From: Terrisporobacter petrolearius
GTDB taxonomy: Bacteria > Bacillota > Clostridia > Peptostreptococcales > Peptostreptococcaceae
Strand: one strand, 5' to 3'
NCBI RefSeq assembly: GCF_032598785.1
Contig: NZ_CP102984.1
DNA: 64,000 nt
The notes under the pieces: generated by a model
What the model saw: the letters and a program-made list of their open reading frames with translations, nothing else
Database searches by the model: none
What the model was told of the DNA's origin: nothing
Shown: positions 16,341-25,269 of the stretch, piece by piece
Layout of the letters: every line of letters starts with the position of its first letter
How positions within the stretch are numbered: the stretch's first letter is position 1
Translations under genes and position numbers: made by a program

Positions 16341-17717
16341 ATGAGATTTGATTTTGCTAGTGTTTTTTTTAGCCCATATATACTGATGTTCTTAGCTGTT
16401 ATTACGGGGCTTTTTTTTGGGAAAATAAAGTTTGGAAAGTTTAGTTTTGGGATATCAGGAGCTTTATTCACAGGGTTGTTTATTGGATGGGTAGCATTTA
16501 AATATGCATCAGGTATACCAGAAAATGGTGGAGCATATGAAGCAGCACAGAGTTTATTAAATTCTGGAGTTATACCTAGCGAATTCTTTGACATATTTTT
16601 AATTCTATTTGTTGCTGCAGTAGGTTTACTTGCAGCTAAAGATATGGGGGTTGTATTAAGAAAGTATGGAGCAAAGTTTGTTATTTTAGGACTTGTAATA
16701 ACGTTTTCTAGCGCGGCAGCAACTTATATGGCAACTTGGTTTAGTAAAGATTCAAATACTTATGAAGTATCAGGAGTTTATACTGGTGCATTAACAAGTT
16801 CTCCAGGGCTTGCAGCGGCAATAGAAACAGCAAAAGGTCATGCAACTGAAAAAACTTTAAATTATGAAACTATGACAGATAAAGAAAAAGTTAAGTTTTT
16901 AGAAATGGCTGGTGTAGATGAAAAAGATATACCTAAAGATGTAAATGATTTTAAATTAACAGATGAAATAAAACAACAGTTTATTACAAATGCAGAAGCA
17001 AGTATAGGCGCAGGCCATGCCATAGGATATCCATTTGGTGTCTTTATAGTAATACTAGCTGTCAACTTCTTACCATCTATATTTAAAATTGATGTTGAAA
17101 AAGAAAGATTGCAATATAGAAAAGAATTAGAAGATGCTAGGAAAACTTCTAAAGGTAAAGAAATTCCAGAGACAAAATTTGATATGTTAGGTTTTACTAT
17201 AGCATGTATATTTGGATATTTATTAGGAAATATAAATATTTATTTACCATTTGTAGGATATTTTAGTCTTGGTTCCACAGGAGGAGTTTTAATTGGATCA
17301 TTAATAGTAGGTTATATAGGTAAGCTTGGCAAAATTAGTTTTAGAATGGATGGAAAAATATTAGGTGTAATTAGAGATGTATCTTTAGTTTTTTTCCTTG
17401 CCATAGTAGGACTTAGATATGGATACAAAGCCATAGATGCCTTAGTTGGATCTGGAGCATTTTTAGCCATAATATCTTTAGTAATTGGAATAGTAGGTAT
17501 GATGATAGGATTTTTACTTGGAAGATATGTATTTAAAATTAATTGGTTAATGTTATCTGGAGCAATATGTGGTGGTATGACTTCCACACCAGGTCTTGGT
17601 GCTGCAATAGAAGCAGCGGGAAGTGATGAACCAGCAGCAGGGTATGGTGCAACTTACCCATTTGCTTTATTAGGAATGGTTATATTTACAATAATACTGC
17701 ACAAACTGCCTATGTAG
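16341..17717 (+). CDS. AspT/YidE-type transporter heading the succinate island
   Basis: The ~458-residue membrane protein of the AspT-YidE-YbjL duplication family has two homologous halves of about five helices. Each half carries a diagnostic loop: GALTSSPGLAAAIE near residue 148 and GGMTSTPGLGAAIE near 411. AspT-family members include aspartate/alanine exchangers and the corynebacterial succinate exporter SucE. Instead of the usual RCK domains, the first loop is followed by a ~50-residue charged insert (about 165-215). AAGGGGG six bases before the ATG at 16341 sets the start; an ATG at 16287 lacks a site. Position at the head of the cluster suggests succinate uptake or succinate/propionate exchange; this is inferred. 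Confidence 0.82.
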   Translation: MRFDFASVFFSPYILMFLAVITGLFFGKIKFGKFSFGISGALFTGLFIGWVAFKYASGIPENGGAYEAAQSLLNSGVIPSEFFDIFLILFVAAVGLLAAKDMGVVLRKYGAKFVILGLVITFSSAAATYMATWFSKDSNTYEVSGVYTGALTSSPGLAAAIETAKGHATEKTLNYETMTDKEKVKFLEMAGVDEKDIPKDVNDFKLTDEIKQQFITNAEASIGAGHAIGYPFGVFIVILAVNFLPSIFKIDVEKERLQYRKELEDARKTSKGKEIPETKFDMLGFTIACIFGYLLGNINIYLPFVGYFSLGSTGGVLIGSLIVGYIGKLGKISFRMDGKILGVIRDVSLVFFLAIVGLRYGYKAIDALVGSGAFLAIISLVIGIVGMMIGFLLGRYVFKINWLMLSGAICGGMTSTPGLGAAIEAAGSDEPAAGYGATYPFALLGMVIFTIILHKLPM

Positions 17718-17751
17718 TATTTATATATAAATAATATTTAGGGGGGGACTT

Positions 17752-19263
17752 ATGGAAAGATTAAGATGTGAAAAATTAAAAGATAAAGTAATGACTCAAA
17801 AAGAAGCGGCAATGTTATTTAAAGATAATATGATTGTTGGAACTAGTGGATTTACTCCTGCTGGATATCCAAAGGCAATTCCACTTGAAATTGCAAAAAG
17901 AGCAGATGAGGGAGAAAAAATAGGTTTAACAATAATAACTGGAGCATCAGTTGGACCAGAACTGGATGAAGCTTTAACAAAATCAAAAGTAGTAAAAAGA
18001 AGATATCCATACCAAACTACTGGAGCAATGAGAAATGCAATAAATGATGACAGCGTTCAATATTGTGATATGCATTTAAGTCATACACCACAATATGTTA
18101 AGTATGGATTTTTAGGAAAAATGGATATAGCTTTAATAGAGGCCGTTAGTATTACTGAGGAAGGTTATATAATACCATCTACATCGATTGGAAATTCAAA
18201 TGTGTTTGCTGAAGTAGCAGATAAAGTAATAATAGAGATTAATATTTCTCAACCAATTGAATTGGAAGGAATACACGATGTTTATGATTTGAAAAATCCT
18301 CCAGAAAGAGAACCAATACCTTTGATTCATCCAGAAGATAGAATTGGTAAACCTTATATAAAATGCGATTTAGATAAAATTGCAGCAATAGTTTTTACTG
18401 ATTTGAAAGATAAAACTAGGGTAGTATCGCCTGTTGACGAAACTTCAAATAAAATGGCTCAAAATATGATTGCTTTTTTAGAAAATGAAGTAAAAGAAAA
18501 TAGATTACCAAAGAATTTACTTCCTTTGCAATCTGGGGTTGGAAGTGTTGCTAATGCTGTTTTGGCTGGATTAGAAAATTCTAATTTTAAAGACTTAGTA
18601 GTTTATTCAGAAGTAATACAAGACTCAGTAATTGACTTAATTAAATCAGGAAAGGTCAAATTTGCCTCAGGAACATCACTTACAATATCACCAGATAGAT
18701 TAGATAACTTTTATGAACACTTTAATGAATATAAAAATCAAATAATTCTTAGACCTCAAGAAATAAGCAATAGTCCAGAAGTGGCAAGAAGATTAGGAAT
18801 TATAGCTATAAATACAGCTATAGAAGTTGATATATATGGAAATGTAAATTCTACAAATATTATGGGAAGTAGAATGATGAATGGTATAGGAGGTTCTGGT
18901 GACTTTGCTAGAAATGGATATTTAACTATATTTACTACTGAATCCATAGCAAAAGGAGGAGATATTTCAAGTATAGTTCCAATGGTAAGTCATCATGATC
19001 ATACAGAACATGATGTGATGGTTATAGTTACAGAGCAAGGAGTAGCTGATTTAAGAGGCCTATCACCAAAAGAAAGAGCAAAATGTATAATTGAAAATTG
19101 TGCACATCCAGATTATAAAGATGCTTTATGGGATTACTTTAATAAAGCCCAAGAAGGTAAATTCAAACACACACCTCATATATTAGAAGAAGCACTTTCT
19201 TGGCATGAAAGATTTTTAAAAACAGGCACTATGAAAAAAGTTGCCTTGGAGGAAGCAGATTAA
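17752..19263 (+). CDS. cat1: Succinyl-CoA:acyl-CoA transferase (Cat1 type)
   Basis: The 503-residue cytoplasmic enzyme of the acetyl-CoA hydrolase/transferase family moves CoA between acyl-CoA donors and succinate. Features are GTSGFTPAGYPKAIP near residue 30, the catalytic glutamate E287 in VVYSEVIQDSV, and the CoA-binding GIGGSGDFARNGY segment near 380. Its place between the transporter and the methylmalonyl-CoA mutase fits propionyl-CoA:succinate transfer, which recycles CoA at no ATP cost. Acetyl-CoA could also serve as donor. A G7 run and ACTT precede the ATG. It is probably co-transcribed with the following mutase genes across a 131-base gap. Confidence 0.9.
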   Translation: MERLRCEKLKDKVMTQKEAAMLFKDNMIVGTSGFTPAGYPKAIPLEIAKRADEGEKIGLTIITGASVGPELDEALTKSKVVKRRYPYQTTGAMRNAINDDSVQYCDMHLSHTPQYVKYGFLGKMDIALIEAVSITEEGYIIPSTSIGNSNVFAEVADKVIIEINISQPIELEGIHDVYDLKNPPEREPIPLIHPEDRIGKPYIKCDLDKIAAIVFTDLKDKTRVVSPVDETSNKMAQNMIAFLENEVKENRLPKNLLPLQSGVGSVANAVLAGLENSNFKDLVVYSEVIQDSVIDLIKSGKVKFASGTSLTISPDRLDNFYEHFNEYKNQIILRPQEISNSPEVARRLGIIAINTAIEVDIYGNVNSTNIMGSRMMNGIGGSGDFARNGYLTIFTTESIAKGGDISSIVPMVSHHDHTEHDVMVIVTEQGVADLRGLSPKERAKCIIENCAHPDYKDALWDYFNKAQEGKFKHTPHILEEALSWHERFLKTGTMKKVALEEAD

Positions 19264-19394
19264 AACAGAAGGATATTATAGTATAAATGAGAATAAAACT
19301 CTTTATCTTATAATAATGATAATTGAAAGATAACTTAGATAGAAATATTAAACTATATCAAATAAATGAAGATTAGGAAATAGGGGGAAGTTCT

Positions 19395-21059
19395 ATGGAA
19401 AATAAAAATATTAAGGAATCCTTTGCAAAATGGGAAGAAGGGAAAGTCAAAAAAAGTTTAGCTAGATTCCCGGAAAGAAAAGAAGAATTTAAATTTGATA
19501 CAGGAGAAGCAGTACAAAGATTATATTCTCCTATTGATGTGGAAGTAGATTATGAAAAAGATTTAGGATATCCAGGACAATTTCCATATACAAGAGGTGT
19601 TCAACCAACTATGTATAGAGGAAAGTTATGGACAATGAGAATGTATGCAGGCTTTGCAACAGCGGAAGAATCTAATAAAAGATATAAATTTTTAATAGAT
19701 CAAGGATCTATGGGATTATCTGTTGCATTTGATTTACCAACTCAAATGGGATATGACTCAGATGATGCAATAGCAGAAGGAGAAGTGGGAAAAGTTGGAG
19801 TTGCTATAGATTCTTTGGCAGATATGGAAATATTATTTGATGGGATACCACTAGATAAAGTATCAACATCTATGACTATAAATGCACCAGCTTCTGTTTT
19901 ATTGGCTATGTATATAGCAGTTGCTAAAAAACAAGGTGTATCACCAGATAAATTAAGAGGAACAATTCAAAATGACATATTAAAAGAATATGTAGCTAGG
20001 GGAACATATATATTTCCAGTTAAACCATCAATGAGACTTATAACAGACATATTTGATTACTGTTCAAAAAATGTACCAAAATGGAATACAATAAGTATTT
20101 CAGGCTATCACATAAGAGAAGCTGGAGCTAATGCAGTAGAAGAAGTGGCATTTACTTTGGCTGATGGTATTGCATATGTAAATGCAGCCCTTGAATCAGG
20201 ACTTCATATTGATGATTTTGCACCAAGGTTATCCTTCTTCTTTAATTCACATAACAACCTATTTGAAGAAGTTGCCAAGTTTAGAGCAGCAAGAAGAATA
20301 TGGGCTAATATAATGAAAAATAGATTCAAGGCTGAAAATCCAAAATCTTGGGCACTTAAATTCCATACTCAAACAGCTGGTTGTACTTTAACAGCTCAAC
20401 AACCAGAAAATAATATAGTAAGAGTTGCAATACAAACTTTAGCAGCTGTACTTGGTGGAACACAATCTCTTCATACTAATTCTAAAGATGAAGCTTTAGC
20501 ACTACCTACAGAAGACTCTGTTAGAGTAGCTCTTAGAACTCAACAAATAGTTGGATATGAAAGTGGAGCAGCTGATACTATAGATCCCCTTGCAGGATCA
20601 TATTACGTTGAAAGTTTGACAAATAAGATAGAAGAAGAAGCAATAGAGTTAATAGAAAAAATAGATGAATTAGGTGGAGCACCATCAGCAATAGAAAAGG
20701 GATTTATACAACAGGAAATAATGGATAGTGCTTATAAATATCAAAAAGAAATAGAAAAAAATGAAAAGATAATAGTAGGAGTAAATAAATTTCAAGTAGA
20801 AGAAGAACCTCCAAAAGGTCTATTGAGAGTTGATCCTAAAGTAGGTGTAAGACAAAAAGGAAAAATAGAAGCTCTTAAAGAAAAAAGAGACAATAAAAAA
20901 GTAAAAGAAAGTTTAGAAAAATTAAGAAAAGCATGCGATGGAAATGGAAATGTAATGCCATTTATATTAGATGCAGTAGAAAGTTATGCTACATTGGGAG
21001 AAATATGTGGGGTTATGAGAGACGAATTTGGTGAATATAAACAAACTGTAATGATATAA
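19395..21059 (+). CDS. mcmA1: Methylmalonyl-CoA mutase, catalytic (TIM-barrel) subunit
   Basis: The 554-residue acyl-CoA mutase large subunit performs the B12 radical rearrangement of succinyl-CoA to (R)-methylmalonyl-CoA. The substrate-binding barrel shows YPGQFPYTRGVQPTMYRGK near residue 60 and the conserved FHTQTAGCTLTAQQPENN near 325. The residues typical of methylmalonyl-CoA mutases (TMYRGK, TAGCTLT) favour this over isobutyryl-CoA mutase. The protein ends without a cobalamin domain, which is encoded separately 42 bases downstream. This is the split arrangement also known from archaea and some bacteria. AGGGGGAAGTTCT precedes the ATG. Confidence 0.93.
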   Translation: MENKNIKESFAKWEEGKVKKSLARFPERKEEFKFDTGEAVQRLYSPIDVEVDYEKDLGYPGQFPYTRGVQPTMYRGKLWTMRMYAGFATAEESNKRYKFLIDQGSMGLSVAFDLPTQMGYDSDDAIAEGEVGKVGVAIDSLADMEILFDGIPLDKVSTSMTINAPASVLLAMYIAVAKKQGVSPDKLRGTIQNDILKEYVARGTYIFPVKPSMRLITDIFDYCSKNVPKWNTISISGYHIREAGANAVEEVAFTLADGIAYVNAALESGLHIDDFAPRLSFFFNSHNNLFEEVAKFRAARRIWANIMKNRFKAENPKSWALKFHTQTAGCTLTAQQPENNIVRVAIQTLAAVLGGTQSLHTNSKDEALALPTEDSVRVALRTQQIVGYESGAADTIDPLAGSYYVESLTNKIEEEAIELIEKIDELGGAPSAIEKGFIQQEIMDSAYKYQKEIEKNEKIIVGVNKFQVEEEPPKGLLRVDPKVGVRQKGKIEALKEKRDNKKVKESLEKLRKACDGNGNVMPFILDAVESYATLGEICGVMRDEFGEYKQTVMI

Positions 21060-21101
21060 AAATTAAAGAAATTAAAATAGATGTTTTGAGGGGGAAATAT
21101 A

Positions 21102-21512
21102 ATGAAACCTATTAGAGTATTAGTTGCAAAGCCAGGACTTGATGGTCATGATAGAGGTGCCAAAGTTATAGCTAGAGCACTTAGAGATGCAGGAATGGAA
21201 GTTATATATACAGGTCTTAGACAAACGCCAGAACAAATAGTCCAGGCGGCAATACAAGAAGATGTTGATGTAGTAGCTATGAGTATATTATCTGGAGCTC
21301 ACAATCATTTGCTACCAAAAGTTGTTGATTTATTAAAAGACGAAGGCGCTTATGATGAAATACTGGTTATAGGCGGAGGTGTTATACCAGAAGAAGATAT
21401 ACCATATTTAAAAGAAAAAGGAGTAGAGGAAATATTTACTCCTGGAACTCCAACATCTGTAACTATTAATTTTATAAAAGAAAACTTAAAGAAATTAGCA
21501 CTAAATGATTAG
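21102..21512 (+). CDS. mcmA2: Methylmalonyl-CoA mutase, cobalamin-binding subunit
   Basis: The 136-residue protein is a complete B12-binding flavodoxin-like domain. D14, H16 and G19 of LDGHDRG form the DxHxxG motif whose His binds cobalt from below. A conserved Ser lies in MSILSGAH, and the glycine-rich VIGGGVIPEED accepts the nucleotide tail. It must associate with the catalytic subunit encoded just upstream. GAGGGGGAAATATA precedes the ATG and only 11 bases separate it from meaB. Confidence 0.94.
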   Translation: MKPIRVLVAKPGLDGHDRGAKVIARALRDAGMEVIYTGLRQTPEQIVQAAIQEDVDVVAMSILSGAHNHLLPKVVDLLKDEGAYDEILVIGGGVIPEEDIPYLKEKGVEEIFTPGTPTSVTINFIKENLKKLALND

Positions 21513-21523
21513 GAGAGAATGTT

Positions 21524-22459
21524 ATGGAAAATCTTATAGAGGAACTTCTTAAAGGCAATAAAAGAGCATGTGCAAGGCTTATTACTATGATTGAAAATGA
21601 AGTTGATGGATATGAAGATTTCCTAAAACAAATATATAAACATACTGGGAAGGCTTATGTTATTGGTGTAACAGGTCCTCCCGGTGCAGGGAAATCTACA
21701 TTTACTGATAAGATAGTTAAACTACTAAGAGAAAAAGATAAAAAAGTTGGTGTAATTGCCATAGATCCAACAAGTCCATTTACTAAAGGTGCCATACTTG
21801 GGGACAGAATCAGAATGAATGACTTAAATACTGATAAAGGAGTATTTATACGTTCAATGGGGACAAGAGGAAGTTTAGGAGGGTTATCAAATGCAACTCA
21901 AGCAGCTATAAAAGTACTTGATGCATATGGATGTGATTATATATTTATAGAAACTGTAGGTGTTGGTCAGTCTGAAGTTGATATAGTCAAAACGGCAGAT
22001 ACTACTATAATGGTTATGGTTCCAGGTCTTGGTGATGATATACAAGCTATAAAAGCTGGGGTAATGGAAATTGCAGATGTATTTATAGTTAATAAAGCTG
22101 ACAAAGATGGAGCAAAAAAAACATCCATAGAAATTGAAATGATGCTTGATTTTAAACATGATTGGGATTTTAGGCCTCCAGTAAGCTTAGTTATATCAGA
22201 AAATGGAGAAGGTGTAGAAACTGCATTTGAAAATATAATTAAACATAGAAAATATCTTTATGATAGCAAAGAAATATATAATAGAAGGTTGATTCGAAAT
22301 AAATTAGAAGTTAAAGAAATTGTTCATAGAAGAATTGAGAAAAAAGTTAATGAAATGGAGTCAACTAAAGACGTAGATACATTGTTAGCTAAGACAATAA
22401 CAAAAGAAGCAGATCCATATACAATTGGGGAGAAAATTTTTGAAAGTATTATAAAATAA
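21524..22459 (+). CDS. meaB: MeaB GTPase, protector of methylmalonyl-CoA mutase
   Basis: The 311-residue G3E-family GTPase guards the B12 mutase and releases damaged cofactor. GPPGAGKS at 51-58 is the P-loop. DPTSPFTKGAILGDRIRMN and FIETVGVGQSEVD are the switch regions, and NKAD is the guanine-specificity motif. Its place inside the mutase operon supports this role over the older name ArgK. AGGAGAG precedes the ATG. Confidence 0.95.
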   Translation: MENLIEELLKGNKRACARLITMIENEVDGYEDFLKQIYKHTGKAYVIGVTGPPGAGKSTFTDKIVKLLREKDKKVGVIAIDPTSPFTKGAILGDRIRMNDLNTDKGVFIRSMGTRGSLGGLSNATQAAIKVLDAYGCDYIFIETVGVGQSEVDIVKTADTTIMVMVPGLGDDIQAIKAGVMEIADVFIVNKADKDGAKKTSIEIEMMLDFKHDWDFRPPVSLVISENGEGVETAFENIIKHRKYLYDSKEIYNRRLIRNKLEVKEIVHRRIEKKVNEMESTKDVDTLLAKTITKEADPYTIGEKIFESIIK

Positions 22460-22472
22460 GGGGGATTAAAAA

Positions 22473-22883
22473 ATGAATGTAAAAAATGTTGACCATATTG
22501 GTATAGCTGTAGTTAATTTAGAGGAAGCTTTGAAATTCTTTGAAGATGTACTTGGGTTAGAGTGTCAAGGAACTGAGATTGTTGAAGATCAACAAGTAAA
22601 AGTTGGATTTTTACCAATAGGTGAAGCAGAGTTAGAGTTCTTAGAATCTACAACTGACGATGGTCCTATAGCTAAATTTATTCAAAAAAATGGTGGAAGA
22701 GGCGGAATACAGCATGTGGCTTTAAGAGTGGATAATATAGAAGAAGCTATAGCAGAAATTAAGGAAAAAGGATATCGAATGATTGATGAAAAGCCAAGAT
22801 ATGGTGCAGGAAATGCTAGTATAGCATTTTGCCATCCGAAAAGTACAAGTGGAATGTTATTAGAACTAAGTGAAAGAAAATAA
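22473..22883 (+). CDS. mce: Methylmalonyl-CoA epimerase
   Basis: The 136-residue vicinal-oxygen-chelate protein interconverts (R)- and (S)-methylmalonyl-CoA, linking the mutase product to the decarboxylase. Metal ligands are H8 in VDHIG, H81 in IQHVALRVDN and E131 in LLELSE. Its length and twin beta-alpha-beta3 pattern match the family. TAAGGGGGATT precedes the ATG, 13 bases after meaB. Confidence 0.95.
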   Translation: MNVKNVDHIGIAVVNLEEALKFFEDVLGLECQGTEIVEDQQVKVGFLPIGEAELEFLESTTDDGPIAKFIQKNGGRGGIQHVALRVDNIEEAIAEIKEKGYRMIDEKPRYGAGNASIAFCHPKSTSGMLLELSERK

Positions 22884-22900
22884 GTCTTGGAGGGATACAG

Positions 22901-24448
22901 ATGTCTGCTGAAAAATTAAACTTGCTTAAGAAAACTAGAGAAACTATAGAACTTGGTGGTGGAGAAAAAAGAATCGAAAAACAACATAAATCAGGTAAAT
23001 TAACAGCAAGAGAAAGATTAAATTTATTATTCGATGAAAATACTTTTGTTGAAGTTGATGCTTTTGTAAAACATAGATGTACAAATTTTGGAATGGAAAA
23101 ACAAAGTGCACCTGGTGAAGGCGTAGTATGTGGCTATGGAAAAGTTAATGGAAGATTAGTTTATGCATATGCTCAAGATTTTACAGTTCTTGGTGGTTCA
23201 TTAGGAGAAATGCATGCTAAAAAAATAGTAAAAGTAATGGAATTAGCAATAAAAATGGGAGCTCCAGTAATAGGTCTTAATGATTCAGGTGGAGCAAGAA
23301 TACAAGAAGCAGTAGATGCCCTTGCAGGATATGGTGGAATATTCCTTAAAAATACAATTGCCTCAGGAGTTATTCCTCAGATATCTGCAATAATGGGACC
23401 TTGTGCGGGTGGAGCAGTTTATTCACCAGCTCTTACAGATTTTATATATATGGTAGATCAAACAAGTCAAATGTTTATAACAGGCCCACAAGTTATAAAA
23501 ACAGTTACAGGAGAAGAAGTAAGTGCAGAAGAATTAGGTGGAGCGTCAACTCATAATACAACTTCAGGTGTTGCTCATTTTATAGCTCAAAATGATGAAG
23601 ATTGTATAAATCAAATCAAAACCTTATTAAGTTTCTTGCCGTCTAATAATACTGAAAAGACACCTTTAGTTGAAACAAATGACTCGCCAAATGTAATACT
23701 AGATAAATTAAATACTATAATTCCTGACGGTTCAAACAAAGCTTACGATATGAAAGATATTATATATGAAATAATTGATGAAGGCTATTTTTACGAAGTT
23801 CAACCTTTTTTTGCAAGAAATATAATAACTGGATTTGCAAGAATAAATGGTGAAAGTATAGGTATAATTGCAAATCAGCCAAATATTATGGCTGGGAGCT
23901 TAGATATAAATGCATCAGACAAAGCAGCAAGATTCATAAGAACTTGTGACGCTTTTAATATTCCAATCATTAGTTTAGTAGATGTACCAGGCTTTTTACC
24001 GGGTAGCGAACAAGAATACGGAGGAATAATTAGACATGGAGCTAAGATGCTTTATGCATATAGTGAAGCAACAGTTCCAAAAATTACATTGATAACAAGA
24101 AAAGCTTATGGAGGATCTTATTTAGCAATGTGCTCTAAGGACTTAGGAGCAGACATAGTATTAGCATGGCCAACTGCAGAAGTTGCAGTTATGGGACCAA
24201 GTGGTGCAGCCAATATAGTATTTAAAAAAGAGATAAAAGATGCACAAGATCCAGCAAAAATTAGAGCACAAAAAATTGAAGAATACACAAATGAATTTGC
24301 AACACCATATAAAGCTGCTGAGAGAGGTTATATAGATGATGTTATAGAGCCAGAAGTTAGTAGAATCAGAATAGCTGATGCCCTAGATATGTTGGCATCA
24401 AAGAGAGAAAGCAGACCATTTAAGAAACATGGAAATATACCTCTATAG
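22901..24448 (+). CDS. mmdA: Methylmalonyl-CoA decarboxylase alpha subunit (carboxyltransferase)
   Basis: The 515-residue subunit transfers the carboxyl group from (S)-methylmalonyl-CoA to the biotin on the gamma subunit, giving propionyl-CoA. It has the two crotonase-like halves of acyl-CoA carboxyltransferases. LNDSGGARIQEAVDALAGYG near 127 and the GGAVYSPALTDF oxyanion segment mark the first half. VDVPGFLPGSEQEYGGIIRHGAK and AYGGSYLAM mark the second. The neighbouring MmdD, MmdC and MmdB genes show it is the Na+-pumping decarboxylase and not propionyl-CoA carboxylase, as no biotin carboxylase gene is present. TTGGAGGGATACAG precedes the ATG. Confidence 0.94.
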   Translation: MSAEKLNLLKKTRETIELGGGEKRIEKQHKSGKLTARERLNLLFDENTFVEVDAFVKHRCTNFGMEKQSAPGEGVVCGYGKVNGRLVYAYAQDFTVLGGSLGEMHAKKIVKVMELAIKMGAPVIGLNDSGGARIQEAVDALAGYGGIFLKNTIASGVIPQISAIMGPCAGGAVYSPALTDFIYMVDQTSQMFITGPQVIKTVTGEEVSAEELGGASTHNTTSGVAHFIAQNDEDCINQIKTLLSFLPSNNTEKTPLVETNDSPNVILDKLNTIIPDGSNKAYDMKDIIYEIIDEGYFYEVQPFFARNIITGFARINGESIGIIANQPNIMAGSLDINASDKAARFIRTCDAFNIPIISLVDVPGFLPGSEQEYGGIIRHGAKMLYAYSEATVPKITLITRKAYGGSYLAMCSKDLGADIVLAWPTAEVAVMGPSGAANIVFKKEIKDAQDPAKIRAQKIEEYTNEFATPYKAAERGYIDDVIEPEVSRIRIADALDMLASKRESRPFKKHGNIPL

Positions 24449-24462
24449 GAAGGTGATAAATA

Positions 24463-24837
24463 ATGAATATAAGTCAATTACTAGAGGCATTGAAAGTAGA
24501 TGCTGCTTCAATGCCAATGGGTGAACGCCTTTTAGGCGGGTGTGTAACAGCATTATTATCTATGGTAGTAGTATTTATAGTATTGGTTTTAATAGCGTTA
24601 ATTATAAGAGTAGTAAATGTAGCGCCAAATGATAAAAAAGATAAATTGGCAGAAATAAAATTTAATGAAAATCAAGAAGAACTAGAAGAGTCAATTACAG
24701 AAAATAATGATGATTTAATTGCCATAATAACTGCGGCAATTGTTGCTTCTGGGAATAAAAATATAGTTGTAAAAAGAATAAATAGAACAAATAACATTCA
24801 AAGTAACTGGGAAAAAACACATAATATTGAGGTATAA
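24463..24837 (+). CDS. mmdD: Methylmalonyl-CoA decarboxylase delta subunit (OadG family)
   Basis: The 124-residue small membrane anchor has one helix at about 31-50 (LSMVVVFIVLVLIALII), an acidic cytoplasmic linker and a C-terminal tail with NRTNNIQSNWE. It holds the alpha and gamma subunits to the membrane pump. OadG/MmdD proteins are poorly conserved in sequence, so the call rests on the helix-linker-tail layout and its place between mmdA and mmdC. AGGAAGGTGATAAATA precedes the ATG. Confidence 0.85.
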   Translation: MNISQLLEALKVDAASMPMGERLLGGCVTALLSMVVVFIVLVLIALIIRVVNVAPNDKKDKLAEIKFNENQEELEESITENNDDLIAIITAAIVASGNKNIVVKRINRTNNIQSNWEKTHNIEV

Positions 24838-24855
24838 AATAGGGGGGTACTTATA

Positions 24856-25239
24856 ATGATAAAAAATTACAATATAGTGGTAAATGGAAATGCTTATGAA
24901 GTTCAAGTTGAGGAATTAGGGACAAGTGGGGAGAGTGTTGCAAGACCACAATCGCAAGTGGCTCCTCAACCAGCTACAAAAAAAGCGGCAACTCCAAAGA
25001 AAGTTGCATCAGCTTCTGCAGTAGGAAGTGGTAGTGTATTGGCACCAATGCCAGGAACAATAAGTAAAGTTAATGTAAGTGAAGGTCAAAGCGTTTCTAA
25101 AGGTGATATTTTATTAATACTAGAAGCTATGAAGATGGAAAATGAAATACTGGCACCATCTGATGGTACAGTAAAAGAAGTAAAAGCTAGCAAAGGTTCT
25201 TCTGTTAACTCAGGAGATCTATTAGTTACAATAGGATAA
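24856..25239 (+). CDS. mmdC: Methylmalonyl-CoA decarboxylase gamma subunit (biotin carrier)
   Basis: The 127-residue biotin carrier protein has its biotin-accepting lysine at K93 in EAMKMEN, within a complete lipoyl/biotinyl barrel from residue 58. The first ~25 residues form a small domain, and an Ala-Pro-Lys-rich flexible linker (about 28-57) lets the biotin swing between the carboxyltransferase and the pump. AGGGGGGTACTTATA precedes the ATG. Confidence 0.94.
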   Translation: MIKNYNIVVNGNAYEVQVEELGTSGESVARPQSQVAPQPATKKAATPKKVASASAVGSGSVLAPMPGTISKVNVSEGQSVSKGDILLILEAMKMENEILAPSDGTVKEVKASKGSSVNSGDLLVTIG

Positions 25240-25269
25240 TTTAAATATATATAGAAGGGGGAAAAACCC

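Noticed and set aside
19300..19340. Fur-box-like TATAATAATGATAATTGAA before the mutase gene
   Set aside because: Only partial similarity to the GATAATGAT repeat, inside an operon where iron control would not be expected.
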